DNA of 64,000 nucleotides, taken from Morinoia aosen. Lineage: Eukaryota > Arthropoda > Malacostraca > Amphipoda > Talitridae. The notes under the pieces were generated by a model. The model was given only the letters and a program-made list of their open reading frames with translations. It had not been told where the DNA came from and did not search any database. Shown in pieces: positions 31,641 to 44,001 of this stretch (position 1 is the first letter of the stretch; each line of letters starts with the position of its first letter). The translations under genes and the position numbers were made by a program. The stretch is taken from NCBI GenBank assembly GCA_030386875.1, contig CM059573.1, positions 30,111,891-30,175,890 of the forward strand, in the 5' to 3' direction.

Positions 31641-34302
31641 CATGTGCCGGTGCTTTTGATTGGATTATGAATGTTATGACTTTAGTTATGAGGTATTTTG
31701 TCATGAATATTTTTGAAATAGAATTTTAAGATCTTGGTACAATGTGAGTGATATTTTCGTTGTATAACTTATCAGTATCAAAAAATCCTGTAGTGAAGTA
31801 TTGGTAGAGCAAGTTCGACCGAATTGAGGCAAATTTTAAAACTTATGAACCATTGCCCGAAACTTCGACTTTAACGTAATTGATATTTTTTAGAAATCGT
31901 AGAACTTTAATAAAATCATGCTTCATTATTTTATGGTCAGTGATAGCATAATAGCCGAGGAATTATCGGTTCTGAAATTATCAAAAACTTGAGCAGAATA
32001 TATTAGGTTTGTTTACACGAATAATTGAGCGTAACGAAAAACATGCTGTCACTCCACATCTCTCAGCTATCCAACAAGGCCAAAATTTTGTTGAACAATA
32101 ATAGTGTGTGAGGTTATCGCCCTCTGGAGACGCTTGAGAATCTACTTCCAGCTGTCAATAAAGAGCGATGTTCAGATTTGTGCGGATAATACTGAGAGAC
32201 CTACTGCACATTATGCACTTGAAACGCTACTGGTTATGGCTTCCCTGATTATTTCAGCATACTAAACTAATCAGAGCAGCAATCTACGGTTAATTATTTG
32301 ATTCAACAGACCATGTTAATGATCTTTTTCAAGAAAATTGTCGAAATAAAAAAGAACAATAACACAACCAGGAGACACAATAACGGAAACAATCCTGCTT
32401 CCCAGGGCTTGTAGTTCTATATAATTTAATAACTTCTAGAATATTCATTATTTAAGTTTAACGATTCTGCAGAGTGGTGATATGACGATGACGGTATTAA
32501 GGTTCTTCACAGTTTAATCTTGAAACTCGAGCTTGCATCTAAGGACATGTGCTATGGTACATCAGTTGCAGACACTTGCAGTTTATGTACAGCGCTTTGG
32601 CAGCGCAGCTCTGGGCAATAATATGGACATTTTGAATAGCAAACTGATGTTTTGTGGTACTGAAACATTCCTTAACATGTCTTAGTGATGATGTTAATTG
32701 ACGAATGTAATCATAACATCACGACATGTTATTGAACCATCCACTCGTAGACTGGTGTCAACACGTGGAAGGATCAGAACAAGGCTTAATTTTGTTGTAC
32801 TCTCATGCCATGGTGTCAGACACTGCATTTCTACCGTCAGTTGCGCCACGACGACCGTAAACACTGGCGCGCATAGATCCGTCTAGGAGTTTTGATGCGC
32901 TTGCTGCAGAATTTAAGACCAGGACTCTGCAGCAATACAGGTCAGGAGTGATTCTAAATCCTTTCAGTAGTAAAGCATCCATTTCAAATTTATTGGTTCA
33001 CACTCTTACCCAATTTACCTCCGTAGTGACTGCATTTTCTCACAATCAGTGAAATATTCCTCAGACGTTTGATTATAACGATCGAAAAATATCTCAGCAT
33101 AAGAAGTCTTCTTTCTCTATTTCCAAGATTCTATCCCTACCCATTGACGTATTGGCGAGCTCCTATTTTTACACATAACATATTTACGAGCTCGTTCTAA
33201 TAGTTAGAAGAAAGACCCAGCTCGCTCCTGTAGATTACCACTAATAAGAAGAAATCTATTCGTTGAATTTTTAGCAAAATTTTGATTTCAATTTGTATTC
33301 AAAATTAGCACCTCGGAGCTCAACAGAAATAAGAAACTTGTGTCAAGAAATGGCATTTGACTTTTTCTATTGACTATGATTGAGTGTTATTACGTTATTT
33401 TACTTTAGATTTATGTAGAAGGTATTACGATCGATTAACCGCAATAGAGTCCTCTTGGAGAAGCATCCACTTTTTATCAGTTTGATGGCTCTAAAATTTC
33501 TAAGATATATTTTCTAACACATAATTCATAAATGAGGTAAGTGTAGGTGAAGATAAAAATTTCAAAACAATTTTGCTTCCTATAATAACACTCAACTTAC
33601 AACCAAAATTTGAATCGGTGTTTAATTTCTTCAGATGTTAGTCGCCTCTCCAAAGCACGCAATGCACCGGCGCACGAGCTTAAGACTTCCATTGAAGAGG
33701 ATGGTTCAGTTAGAGTGCGAGCATTCTAGCTGCGATTCCTGCACTTCATACGGGGGAGATGAACGGTCTCACAACGGATTTTTGAGCCGCTCTAAGATGT
33801 AGTCGGGCGATTAAAATTTGGGGCAGAATATTCAATACAGTCACTTTGACGTAGTTTAAGCAGGTAGCGTAAGTCCTTCAAAGTCGACTTGTCTGCGCTA
33901 CGTTCATTTTTGGCTTTTCAAATGAATAGTGGCTTTAAAATTCGCTCAGTCTCTGGCAACCTTGCCGCACGACGGAGATATATGAGTGTTTGAGAATAAG
34001 GCTGCTTTGTTCGAGGGGAAGTATTTCAACACTTCCCGCCCAATTAGCAAACAGATCTACTGTCTGACCCGCTGTATGCGAACATGTATCAAGATGCAAG
34101 AATTGAATTCTGCAACTGGAGGTCCAAAATGCGAGCGCAAAAATAACATTAGTTAACGTTTAAGTAACGCGACTCTGGAGGCTCCCGTGTTAGGTAATAA
34201 TTTCAAGGATCCCACAGATCTCAAAATGAAAATCGAGTATTTATTAGAAGCCAAAGGTTACTTTTTCGCGATTCAGGAATTATTCCAACCAAGGGCATTT
34301 AA
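31641..34302. other. AT-rich stretch with no recognised gene
   Basis: Only short unrecognised frames occur. Confidence 0.5.
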
Positions 34303-34310
34303 TTGCTCAT

Positions 34311-35370
34311 CAGAGCTGGGTGGCGCTATTCCGTCATGTAGCGAGTGCTATCGCTACCGCTCCACTCTCTAATTATTGTAGCAGGTCTATCGTTACCGCT
34401 ACAGTAAAATGTAGCGCAGCTATGTTAGGCGTTAGAAACGCAAAGAATTACTCAAATACTCTAAATATTTGTTGTTCTACTATTGCCATTAACTCATGAA
34501 CATTTCATGATAATATGACATTTTGAAAACAAATCAGTTCAATTTTATAAGAGTGAGTGTTACAGCTATTTTTATTAGTTTTATACTTCATAGTCCCTAC
34601 ATGGATGTTTAATTCAATCAATCGGAAAAATTATCAACATTTACAAATAAAAAATCAGAGACTTACTGTAACAAGTTCCATTCCATCTTCAAGTTAGACG
34701 GCAAGTGAGATATCGTAGTGGTCACACGTAAACTACACGGAATAGTTCAATTTAGTTACTGAACTTTTTTTAGAAACACCTGCATTTCAAAATTGTTATC
34801 TGACAAGCTTACACGCTTTGGTCGCAAGAATTCCTACTTTACGGAAAGTATCCTCTCCACAGCAGCACTATAAGGGATTGGCGTGTTGCGGTGTACAGAA
34901 AGCGCTAGGAACGGTTTGCAGGGAAAGGATTCATGGCTGGCAAAGCGGTCATCACCAGACCCTCCAAATTGCTGTTTACTTATCGTTCTCCTTCATTGAC
35001 GTGACAGTGCTTGCATGTTTTGCGTAGTTCATTAAAGAACGAATGAGCCATGTCTTCATCCTCGCTGTTGCTGCTGGTAGTTTGTGTGAGGCTGTCTTAA
35101 AGTTTTTCAATGACGAGAGAAATAATTTTTTGTCTGACCTCTCTCAGTTTATATTCATCTTGACACCGGATTAATTTATGGTGTGGATGGAATGCTGAAC
35201 AACCCATACGATTATGCATTGGGAACAAGTTAACAGCACTACACCTAAATACTTCGTACGATTTTATTCTATAATGTATATGACTATGTTGTAAATGTAG
35301 CGTTATAGCGCTGTAGCGACAAAATCTCGTATCGCTACCTAAATATGTAGCGCGCTACTGCCCAGTTCCG
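34311..35370 (-). mobile_element. Decayed hAT element
   Basis: The left end CAGAGCTGGG matches the inverse of the right end CCCAGTTCCG at 8 of 10 positions. Candidate 8-bp flanks TTGCTCAT and TTGTACAC agree at 5 of 8. Several GTAGCG/CGCTAC motifs cluster just inside both ends, as expected for subterminal transposase-binding repeats. Read on the minus strand, about 34770-34940 encodes IPYSAAVERILSVK, a stop, then EFLRPKRVSLSDNNFEMQVF. This is the hAT C-terminal dimerisation domain. The rest of the transposase is largely deleted or unreadable. Confidence 0.78.
34770..34940 (-). pseudogene. hAT C-terminal dimerisation domain remnant
   Basis: The frame reads VERILSVK, then a stop, then LRPKRVSLSDNNFEMQVFLK, a close match to hAT C-terminal domains. 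The in-frame stop and lack of upstream domains make it non-functional. It sits inside the decayed hAT element with cognate ends. Confidence 0.85.
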
Positions 35371-35415
35371 TTGTACACATTACACGTTTCAGAGATCCTT
35401 TGTCACGAAACTTTG

Positions 35416-35458
35416 CACAGTGTAGCGTACGTGGCGCTGATCAGGCGCCTACACTGTG
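35416..35458. repeat. Compact imperfect palindrome
   Basis: CACAGTGTAG at 35416-35425 is the exact reverse complement of CTACACTGTG at 35449-35458. The spacer contains GGCGC, TGATCA and GGCGCC, giving a second inner palindrome. Its function is not known. Confidence 0.7.
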
Positions 35459-38400
35459 TTAGTTCGAATGGAGGACTCGAAACCTCCTTAGTAAGAGGGG
35501 AAAAATGAAAATACCAGAGCGGAAAACACAGCAAGAGGAAATGGTAGAACAGTTGGAAAAATAGAGAAAGTAGCTACTGATCTGCTCACCCACACCAATA
35601 CCTCAGTTCAACATGGGAAATGAAACACTCGGTTAATGGTACATTATTGATTCTTTATTTCGAGTTAGTTAATGAACACGTGATTGGCATGAGACACTCT
35701 CGGCAAGCAAAGAAATTTGCGACACACAATATTAGCGAAAGTTACTGGCGCGCGTACCTTGTAACGCCAACACAAAACACCAACCAGAGACATATCCTGC
35801 ACAATCCTAGGCAATCGCAGCGCGCGCGGAAGGAAAAAAGCACAGTCACCTATGGCCTATTATCCATGACTTCTCTTGATCGTTCCGAACGAAGCGTTTC
35901 CAAGGCATACCCCGAGCTCCTCTTGAATTTCAGAGAGCCTGAACATTTTCTAAGCTCTATTGCTTGCATAACTTCCCTCTCAGTGTGACTGGTAGGCAGT
36001 GGGCCCTGGCACTTCAGCTTGGTAAGCGCCATATGGTCAGGTTGCTCTGCAACCCGGAGTCGCCTAGCCCCACATCGTTGAAAACTCCAAGCCGCTCCAC
36101 ACTCAAACACCCGACCCCTCCTGGGAACAAGGATTATATTAAGTGACTACACTCCACTTGAATCTTTATTCCTTGCAATGCCCCTACTTCAAATCGAATT
36201 GATTGAATTTTACCCCCCTTTAATCCCCAAATCAATCATAAAATTTATTTATTTTCCCTCTGAGAATAATTGGATTATTTCACCCCGCTTTACAAAACAA
36301 ATCACAAAGCACTCTGTTTCGAGATAAGTTACATGAAAACCATTTAGCCTACACTTCAATAGTTCAATAAGACACGAACATTCTGATTTCCCTCTAAAAA
36401 TAATGCAATAATTCTTTCATTCCCCTCATTAAAGTCAACTCCAAACACGAGAAGAATTCGAGGATGATTTAAAATGAAAACCCAAAGATCAAATTGCAAT
36501 ATTAACAATGAAAATTACTGCGCCCCACCTAGACAAAAACTTCAATTGCAATAAAAATTGTCAACCATTTCTACTTGAATCACTCCACTCTTTTTATGAA
36601 CACAAATTTAATAAGCTGCATGAGAATCTTCAAAGAACAAAGAACAATATCTCACCTCCCCATTGAAGAACTCGTATCCCTACATCCTGCACTGAGTCAG
36701 TAAATCGGCGAAATAGGCCGGCTCGCAAACTCTCTGCGTATTTATGGTCCCCTCGAACAAAGAATGCGCTCCTTGGCTTTGCTACACCCGCGAAAACTGA
36801 AAGTGACGTAGCGTTTCGCGATTGGCTAACCCTCAAGCGTCACCTCCCTATACTGACGTGTCCCTTACCTCACCATATTGCTACGCATATATCTCTAAAA
36901 TAAACCCCGAAACCCCTGAGTTCTTACTCATATGAAATTCAATTTTTAACCCACTGTTTTCTGTGCTATGTTGTTTATTTACAACAACTCCCGTATATGT
37001 GATGTATTTTGGACTAGCTCTCGAAATAGCCTCTACCTCCCTTTACGAACTCCTCCTTGCTCCTGATGTACGTATGTACGTACGTCACACCTTCCTATTC
37101 CTCTCGGTATGCTGCGCTGCGTCGACTCTGGAGCCGGTTGCCTGCCTATCGTTTCTACGTATATATATGTATGTAGAACTCTTGTTGAATATATCGTTAC
37201 ATCCTTCTACACATTCTAGATATTTTTCTGGTAATTTTTCTAACAAACAATCTCATCGTTAGTATCTTACGGATAATAATATTTTGTTTTATTTTTTGGT
37301 TGCGTGGGCATATAAATCGTTGGTAAAAACCTACGTCAAATGCTAACTCAGATTTACTCCTAACATCGCGCAGCCAAAAAAAAAAAACGCGTATAACATA
37401 ACGTGGACCTGATCAAGCCACTTACTCCTAAAGCATCAAAATTAGTTTGTGGAGAACGAGAATGGAATAAGATGAGAGCAATTTCTTTGCAAAATGAGTA
37501 GCTAGAAGTCTGATCCCATACATAACAGGATTTTCTGTCGAAGGGATCATCCGTTTTGAGAAGTACTCGAATGCATTCATTCCGTATGGATGAATCAACC
37601 GCTGTTGCGACATCCTCCTATTAAGAGTTACGCTCATGATCGTTTTCTCGGCGAGTTATGAATGCTAGTACTCAGAGCCAGTGTACATAAACCTGTGTTT
37701 AACATGCCTTTAAACCTTTTAAGGAAATTGCTCTCCATAAATGAGCTAGACTGATAAATACCTATCGAAGTGGGTGTATTATACACGTGTTTTAGATCAG
37801 TTACAAATCCGGCCGTAATGACTTTGAAAAGATCATCGTTTCCCGTGTCTCCGTTATTCGCTAAACATCAATTTGATTGCTTTGGCGATGAAAACTCAGC
37901 TACGAGAGCTTTAATGTGTGCTTAAACGTGGTGTAAAAATATTTTACTTTATCTGAAAGATCGCAATTACTGTAAATAATTATTTTAAAGTTCATTTTGA
38001 TCGACCGCGGTATTTGATCATGTTTTTACGGTGTGCCGGTTTTGTGACAAACGCATGACACGCTTAAGTGTGTCAAAATGACCCTATATTTTTTCTCAGT
38101 GTGGTGACGGTTTCTGTGCTCTCCAATTTCACAAAGGTCGAGACATGTTGGCTTTCTCGTTGTTAAATTGTGTATTGCGAGCCACTACGAAAATAAATTA
38201 CAATTTTGTTAGGAAGATGTAGTACGGTGAACAAACCTTCTAAAATAATTGGTGCATTTGACTGCATTGTAGTGAAGGTCGTCCGCTTGACAGCGTTCTT
38301 GTTGGAAAGGAATTTCATGTATACGATGATCCATGGAAACAACGCCATGTTGCATCAGCTCCTGCTACTGTGACAAAGTTGGTTTCTACGGCTTACCTTT

Positions 38401-38798
38401 GTTATGAGTGCAGTTACAGCACAATCTCAGGTCAATTTTTGACTATCTTGAGAGTTTGTTTTTCATGACTGCACTAGCGCTGTGAAGATCCTAGGATCTA
38501 CACCTTTTTTGTTATCGAAGCGTGGGCGAAGAGTGAGACGTACCGCTGTTGCAACCAAGATAGTATATATGTCTTCGATTCTCAGCTCTAAACTTGAGTT
38601 CTCGAGATTTTTGTCGTTTTTTTTTTTGACCAGAAGTGGACTTGCTGAACTCGAGCTCTTGATAGATTTTTGCAAAACAATACGAGGAGGAATTTCCAAT
38701 TCTTGGGATCTACATAATCACGATGAATTACAGTCAAAGATTGTAGGATGCAGTCGAGGATGGATTTAGTCAAGTCCCCTTTAACCTATCGCTAGAGG
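35459..38798. other. Stretch with no recognised gene
   Basis: Several open frames of 60-120 codons exist (for example 35620-35988 plus and 35850-36110 minus, 38482-38769 plus), but they overlap on opposite strands and match nothing I recognise. A GTAC-rich microsatellite-like patch lies near 37065-37085. Confidence 0.45.
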
Positions 38799-39056
38799 AT
38801 GGATTCTCAACAAAGCCGCACTGAAAACGAGCGCACGCAATACGAGCTCGATGCTGACATGCTGAGTTGCCTGCAGAACGCTGCTGTTCGCTATGATACG
38901 TGCATGGCTGCAGAACATTTCCAAGCCACACACGTAGTGAATAGCAATGAGGCTTTGTGTTGTGTTCAATACTCCAGCGGAATTTACAATGCTTTGTTAT
39001 TTGGGGGAAGTTCGAAGGCGTTCGTTCCATGGCATGGGATGTACTGTGCATCATGA
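38799..39056 (+). other. Unidentified open frame
   Basis: The 85-codon frame begins MDSQQSRTENERTQYELDAD. The region has a higher GC content than its surroundings, and a 94-codon minus-strand frame overlaps it, so openness may be compositional. No motif, signal peptide or membrane segment was recognised. Confidence 0.15.
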
Positions 39057-39109
39057 TATCCTCACCGTTTTATTTTCTAGATGCTATGGGCGAGTGAAAG
39101 TAGTTAAGC

Positions 39110-39245
39110 TATTGTTAAATCGTTTAAACTATTTAACAATTTAATCAGTTGTTAAATAGTTAAATAGTTTAAACTATTTAATAATTTAACTGGGAGGTGA
39201 GTTAAATTGTTAAATTAGTTAACCCGGTTAACTCGGAGGTGAGAG
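39110..39245. repeat. Palindromic GTTAAA/TTTAAC-rich low-complexity repeat
   Basis: The stretch is made of GTTAAA, TTTAAC and TAACTA variants that fold on themselves. GGGAGGTGAG and CGGAGGTGAG occur near its right end. Confidence 0.6.
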
Positions 39246-41492
39246 GGACGGACTTCGAAAATTGTTAAGAACTGCTGCGCATTTATAAAAAGATTAACCA
39301 TTTGCCAAAGTTTCTTAGTCTTTTTGTTTTTGAAATGCCAGTAGCAGTTGACAAAAGACGATTTACATTCTCTGGCTTCTAGTCGTGCATGTTCAAAAAA
39401 AAAAATTCTAATCATGAAATCTGACTTATTCCAGCAAGACGACGGCAAATATACTGCATGCATCGATAAATGATCAATCTACGCAGAAAAAATTCTATAT
39501 TATTTTCAAAAAATCTGTACTATTCTAGGAACTTTTTTTCTGTCTACAAGCAAATTTGAGTTTTTAGCAATGACGATTGCATCATCTGAGCTCTCCGATC
39601 AAATACAGTTAATGCTTTTTAGCGGAAAAACGTTGGAGTATTTTGTTATGAGTGTCATGATCAAACTTATTGCAGCTTTCGAGGAAATTTGCTGACGCCT
39701 GCTCTGAAATTAAAACCATAGCCAATAAAAATCATGAATTACGTTGAGTGGGACTTCGAGTGAATCAATGTACGTATATTTAATTTAATGAAGTACATGT
39801 ATGGATGTCGGCCATAAGGACATCGTTTCCCTGCAATATTATGTAAATCCCCAAATTGTCTCCAAATAACGAAGAGACGAGATGACGTTGAATTTACTAG
39901 TTTATTCTTTCTATAAATGTATACGGCACTGTTTAAAAACTCTTGGCAAAGACCTTGTACTTACGTTTCAAATTGAACTGAACGCTTTCAACGAGACATT
40001 TAAAACACTTTTTCAAAATCTAAGTTAATATGGAAACGATACTTTCTCGCCATTTAAAGCAACTTACAGCGCACCTTACACGACAAATTTTTATTCCATT
40101 TTAGGATCTCAGCGATTCTCGTCTAAAAAACAATATGCCTCCGAGATCACAATGCCATCGCTTACTGTACCCAATTTAGAAGTCAGAGCGGAAACCTTAA
40201 AATGGAGCTAGGCTTTCCGTGATAAAGCCAAACTGTTCCGCTTCTTTGAAATTTTATCACTGCATTTTCAAACTGAATAGGACTTGTTTTGACTTGAACA
40301 CACTTCCCGAAACATTATCGTTGCACCTAATGTCTCTTCCCTCACTTGAGTAATTCTGATAGATAGGGTCACAGTTACGCTAAGAGGAGGTCACTTCAAC
40401 TTCCTCCAGCATCTTCCGGTTCAAACTGTGAGGTCATGGTAATTCAGGAATTTCACTCAATTTTGGAACGAATAAAATAGGCAAAAAGGTCGCTCAGACA
40501 GAATTTACTTTCTGATCGTTTTGCTATTGCTTCCAGCAGCATAATCCGGCATTTGAGCGACGGAAGCACTCATTCATTTGCTACGCAATGATTGTTTGCG
40601 CTGAATATTTAGTGAACTATCACAGAACAACTCTCATGCAAATTGATGTGTTATTACTCAAAATCTTGTAATTAAGCTTACATAGTGTCTACAAAATGGA
40701 TTAGTGTTTAAAAAACCTAGTTTTAGTGGGTAATTTTTTTCATCACCATCAGTGCAGATAGATGTGACACAAAAAGCTGAAGACCGACACCGACACTACC
40801 AGAACAACGCCCTTATAATTAGCACGAGCGCTCTCAGGCCGTGATCGCGATATCGTCGCGCCATTCGTGGCACTGAATGTTGGCAGTCGACAGGATTGTC
40901 AAAAAATTCAAAATGGTAAATACGTAGCGGTATAGGCGTTTATAAATATTTTCAGTTTTTAGAGATATATTTTCCAAATAATCTTAGTATAACCTAACCA
41001 CAAACGTTTCGGCCAGAAGTCAATTTCAGTGATAAATTATTTTAGTAAAATTTGTAGGAAAACAGTCAAAATTGGAACAGTAGGTGCAGGGTTTTAACAG
41101 TCCCCATTACATATTTTGCTGAAAAATTTAAAGCTGAAGATGAATCGAAACCAAAACGTTTATAGTGAGGTCATATTCAGATGAGTTGATAAATCTATAA
41201 TGTTTCACGTCTTGATCTTTTATTTTTATGAAAACTGCTTCGGCTTCCTGACGATTTGCATAATTTTCTGACTATAGATCAGGTTTGCTTTTTCACAGAT
41301 AATAAATACAATGGTGCACCTAACGGAATACACAATTAAATTTTATGCCTAAGTCCGTTAGTACCATGCATAAAAGATTTCTGGAATTTGTTGGGCCTTT
41401 TAACTGAAAATCAGATGTTAAAATATCACGTAGGTATGAAATAATGGGCTTTCTTTTTGTCACTTGGGAAAACTTTAATCTATGATGTAGAG
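39246..41492. other. AT-rich stretch with no recognised gene
   Basis: No coding or repeat signal was seen. Confidence 0.5.
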
Positions 41493-41640
41493 CAGGGGTT
41501 CCCATTCTTTTATTCAACTCCCCTTAAGAAATTTCAAAAAATTCCCTGGTGGTGTGAGACGTACACCGTCCCTATTCCCACGACACTGACATTTTGTTAC
41601 AAGAAATTTGTATGCGCCTCACTCGTATTCTACATCGCAG
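41493..41640 (+). mobile_element. Possible hAT MITE fragment, left end only
   Basis: CAGGGGTTCCCATTCTTTTA resembles the left end of hAT MITEs that begin CAGGGGTTCCCA. No matching right terminus or 8-bp duplication was found. Confidence 0.4.
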
Positions 41641-42779
41641 TTTTTACTTCAGTTCAGGAACGGTGACTTGTGGGTCACTTCCAGTAGAGCTTTGGAGCAT
41701 TTTGCGGGCAACGAAGTGAATAAAATATCATGCTAAATCATAATTGAACTTATATTGTATAAACGAAAAGCTTGCAAATGAGACCCTACGTTCATTCATT
41801 TTTTTGTACTCCAACTCTCACTTCCAAGCAGTTTTTTGAAAAAAATCTCCAAGGAAATTGGAAAGCTTCGGTAATATAACTGATGCGAAGAAATAAAGTC
41901 ATAAATGTTTGTTTTCATTCAATTCTCCATCGCATTATGTGCTGCTGCAGCCCTTACCTGTGAGAATAACGGTCTGTTCGAGGACACGTAGGTGATGCCA
42001 GAGCACAGAAATGCACACGGACGACATGTACGCCGGGCGATGTGGTCGCCTGAGCGGAAGATTCCATTAGTTCATGTCAGTACTTGTTCCAACTATTTGT
42101 GAAAGAAAACTTCGTTGGAGGAGCGACCAGGCCTTTAACTTTTCTGTTAAGGCTGACAGACCTCTATAGAGAAAGAACAAGAAAGTTTGCCTTTAGTCAT
42201 TCACTGGTATGCAACGACTACGCTCCTGATTTCGGAATTAACAGTTTGATCAAGTAGGAACGCCGTTAAAAAGTCTAGTTTCATTTGAAAATTGTCAATA
42301 ATTAAACTTCTTCGTCAATAACCACAATATACCGTGAAATGTTCTTATAATCACGAATGTGTTACCGTATCGCATCGATAAATACCACGCGTTTGTCTAA
42401 TTCAAGATTTTTCTTCAAGGTATTTGAATAATTTCAAACTTCTGTGTACTAGATCATTTTTTCAACTGACTGTGGATTTTACTATAATGCATTTAGACGT
42501 GAGGTTGGAAGTGGTTGGACAGGTGCGGGATTTGAAGGCTGTTGAGCACAAACTAGCGCACTCATATGACAAGCACTATACAGCCAAGCGAAAAAACATT
42601 TAATACGTCTCAATTCAGTTAGAGACCGTCTCAGGTATCAACATTGATTCGTGCAGTGATGTGCAGGTGGGTGGCTGCAGCAAATCTGATGCCGTACGAG
42701 GCTGCCGCGTGGCCGCACAACACGGCTGCGTTTAGGCAGGAACTGCGCACAGAAGTCAGCTGTAAAGGTGAAGTGAGCA
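41641..42779. other. Stretch with no recognised gene
   Basis: Only short unrecognised frames occur. The right end of the adjacent Tc1-like relic was not located. Confidence 0.45.
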
Positions 42780-43316
42780 TTTTACCATAACAACTCGTCC
42801 AACCTCTCTTCTGAATCTTAAATTTCAATTCCCTCCACAAGTTTTCGGCCTGATTCATTCTCAACAATTCCTTGGATTCGTTTGCAGTATGCTTTGAATT
42901 GTTGTCTTATTGGAAGGCCCATGCACGTTTCAATTTTAACGAACGAGCTGAAGGTAAGAGTTGCTCTTTCAATTTTTCACGATATTTCCCGCCATTCATG
43001 GTTCCTTCAATGATGTGAAGTTTATCTACCCCTGATGAGTAGATTCACGAGTCTTCAAGTTTTCATGAGTAGTTTTAGGCCTCCGCAATACTGTTCGATC
43101 AAATTTCCAAACTGCACGGTCGTTAATCTCCCGTGGACGACCAGTTCAATGCAAGCTGAGAGTCGTATTCCGGCATTTCCACTCGCGTATTATGATTCCA
43201 ACCGAGGCTATAGGGACACATAGATGTGCGCATCTCTTCCGATAACCCAAACCTTCGCTATGGAGCTTCACAGTGCGTTCGTGAAGGTCTTTGCTGATGT
43301 CATTATTCTTACCCAT
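42780..43316 (-). pseudogene. Internally deleted Tc1-like transposase pseudogene
   Basis: The minus-strand frame starts at ATG 43316 with MGKNNDISKDLHERTVKLHS, the DNA-binding N-terminus of Tc1-like transposases. It continues through REWKCR and GRPREI to KTTHENLKT, then jumps at about 43025 to GVDKLHIIEGTMNGGKYREK. The part with the first catalytic residue is missing between these. LLPSARSLKLKRAWAFQ and DNNSKHTA follow. A second deletion removes the conserved block before the final Glu, joining to AENLWRELKFKIQKR. The family's normal C-terminus is absent after about 42790. It belongs to a different Tc1 subgroup from the copy at 4829-6031. Confidence 0.87.
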
Positions 43317-43577
43317 GCTTAAGTCCTTTCAGAACGAGAGCTGCTGTACCAATGACAGGTTACTGGAGATGAATGCTGGCGAAAGTTCGGCTGTCAAATA
43401 ATAATTTAAACATTCTGCAGTACTTCTTCAATAATCTTAATATATAATATCGAGAAAAAAGTCGGGTTTTGTAAACTTTTGTTTGCGTATTTTTTATGCA
43501 TGTTCATATAGTTTTTTTATTTATTAAATATTTGTGGGTTTTGCATACATAGTTAACCTTTTATACTATTGCTCATA
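43317..43577. other. AT-rich spacer
   Basis: This lies between the Tc1-like relic and the mariner-like element. No gene was seen. Confidence 0.5.
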
Positions 43578-43579
43578 TA

Positions 43580-43688
43580 CAGGGTGTTTTTTTACTTTGA
43601 ACAAACTTCGAACGTAGATATAAAAACTCAAAATAAATCGATTTTCATGAATGACAAAATGTCCAAAACTCTTTAGTTTTCGAGTTAT
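43580..43688 (+). repeat. Left terminal inverted repeat of the mariner-like transposon
   Basis: This 109-bp repeat is the inverse of 45337-45445 with about six mismatches, most of them 30-50 bases from the tip. Confidence 0.92.
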
Positions 43689-44001
43689 AGTTACTTGAAG
43701 AATATTAGAACTTCAAGTAGGATTGCACGCGCGCACCATTTTTAGCGCTACCTTTGATAGTTAAAGAGGTTTTTGGGCCCCACTAATGTAGTATTTTTGT
43801 AATTTCACAATGAAATTTGCGTGTAAACGTTTTACAAATAAGAATAAATTGTCCTAAATGAGTAATTATCAATTATTATCATGTAAGCTAACCATTTATC
43901 AGTAAGCATTGCAGGACACAGGTTAAAAACACAATCAATACAAATTTTAATGAAAGAACTTTAACGCACGGACAAACTTGAATACAGTTTTATTACAACA
44001 G

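Noticed and set aside
38799..39056. 85-codon frame as a host gene
   Set aside because: A 94-codon minus-strand frame overlaps it and the local GC content is higher, so openness is not strong evidence. It is listed only as unidentified.
41641..41720. Right end of the possible hAT MITE starting at 41493
   Set aside because: No inverse of CAGGGGTTCCC and no 8-bp duplication could be found.
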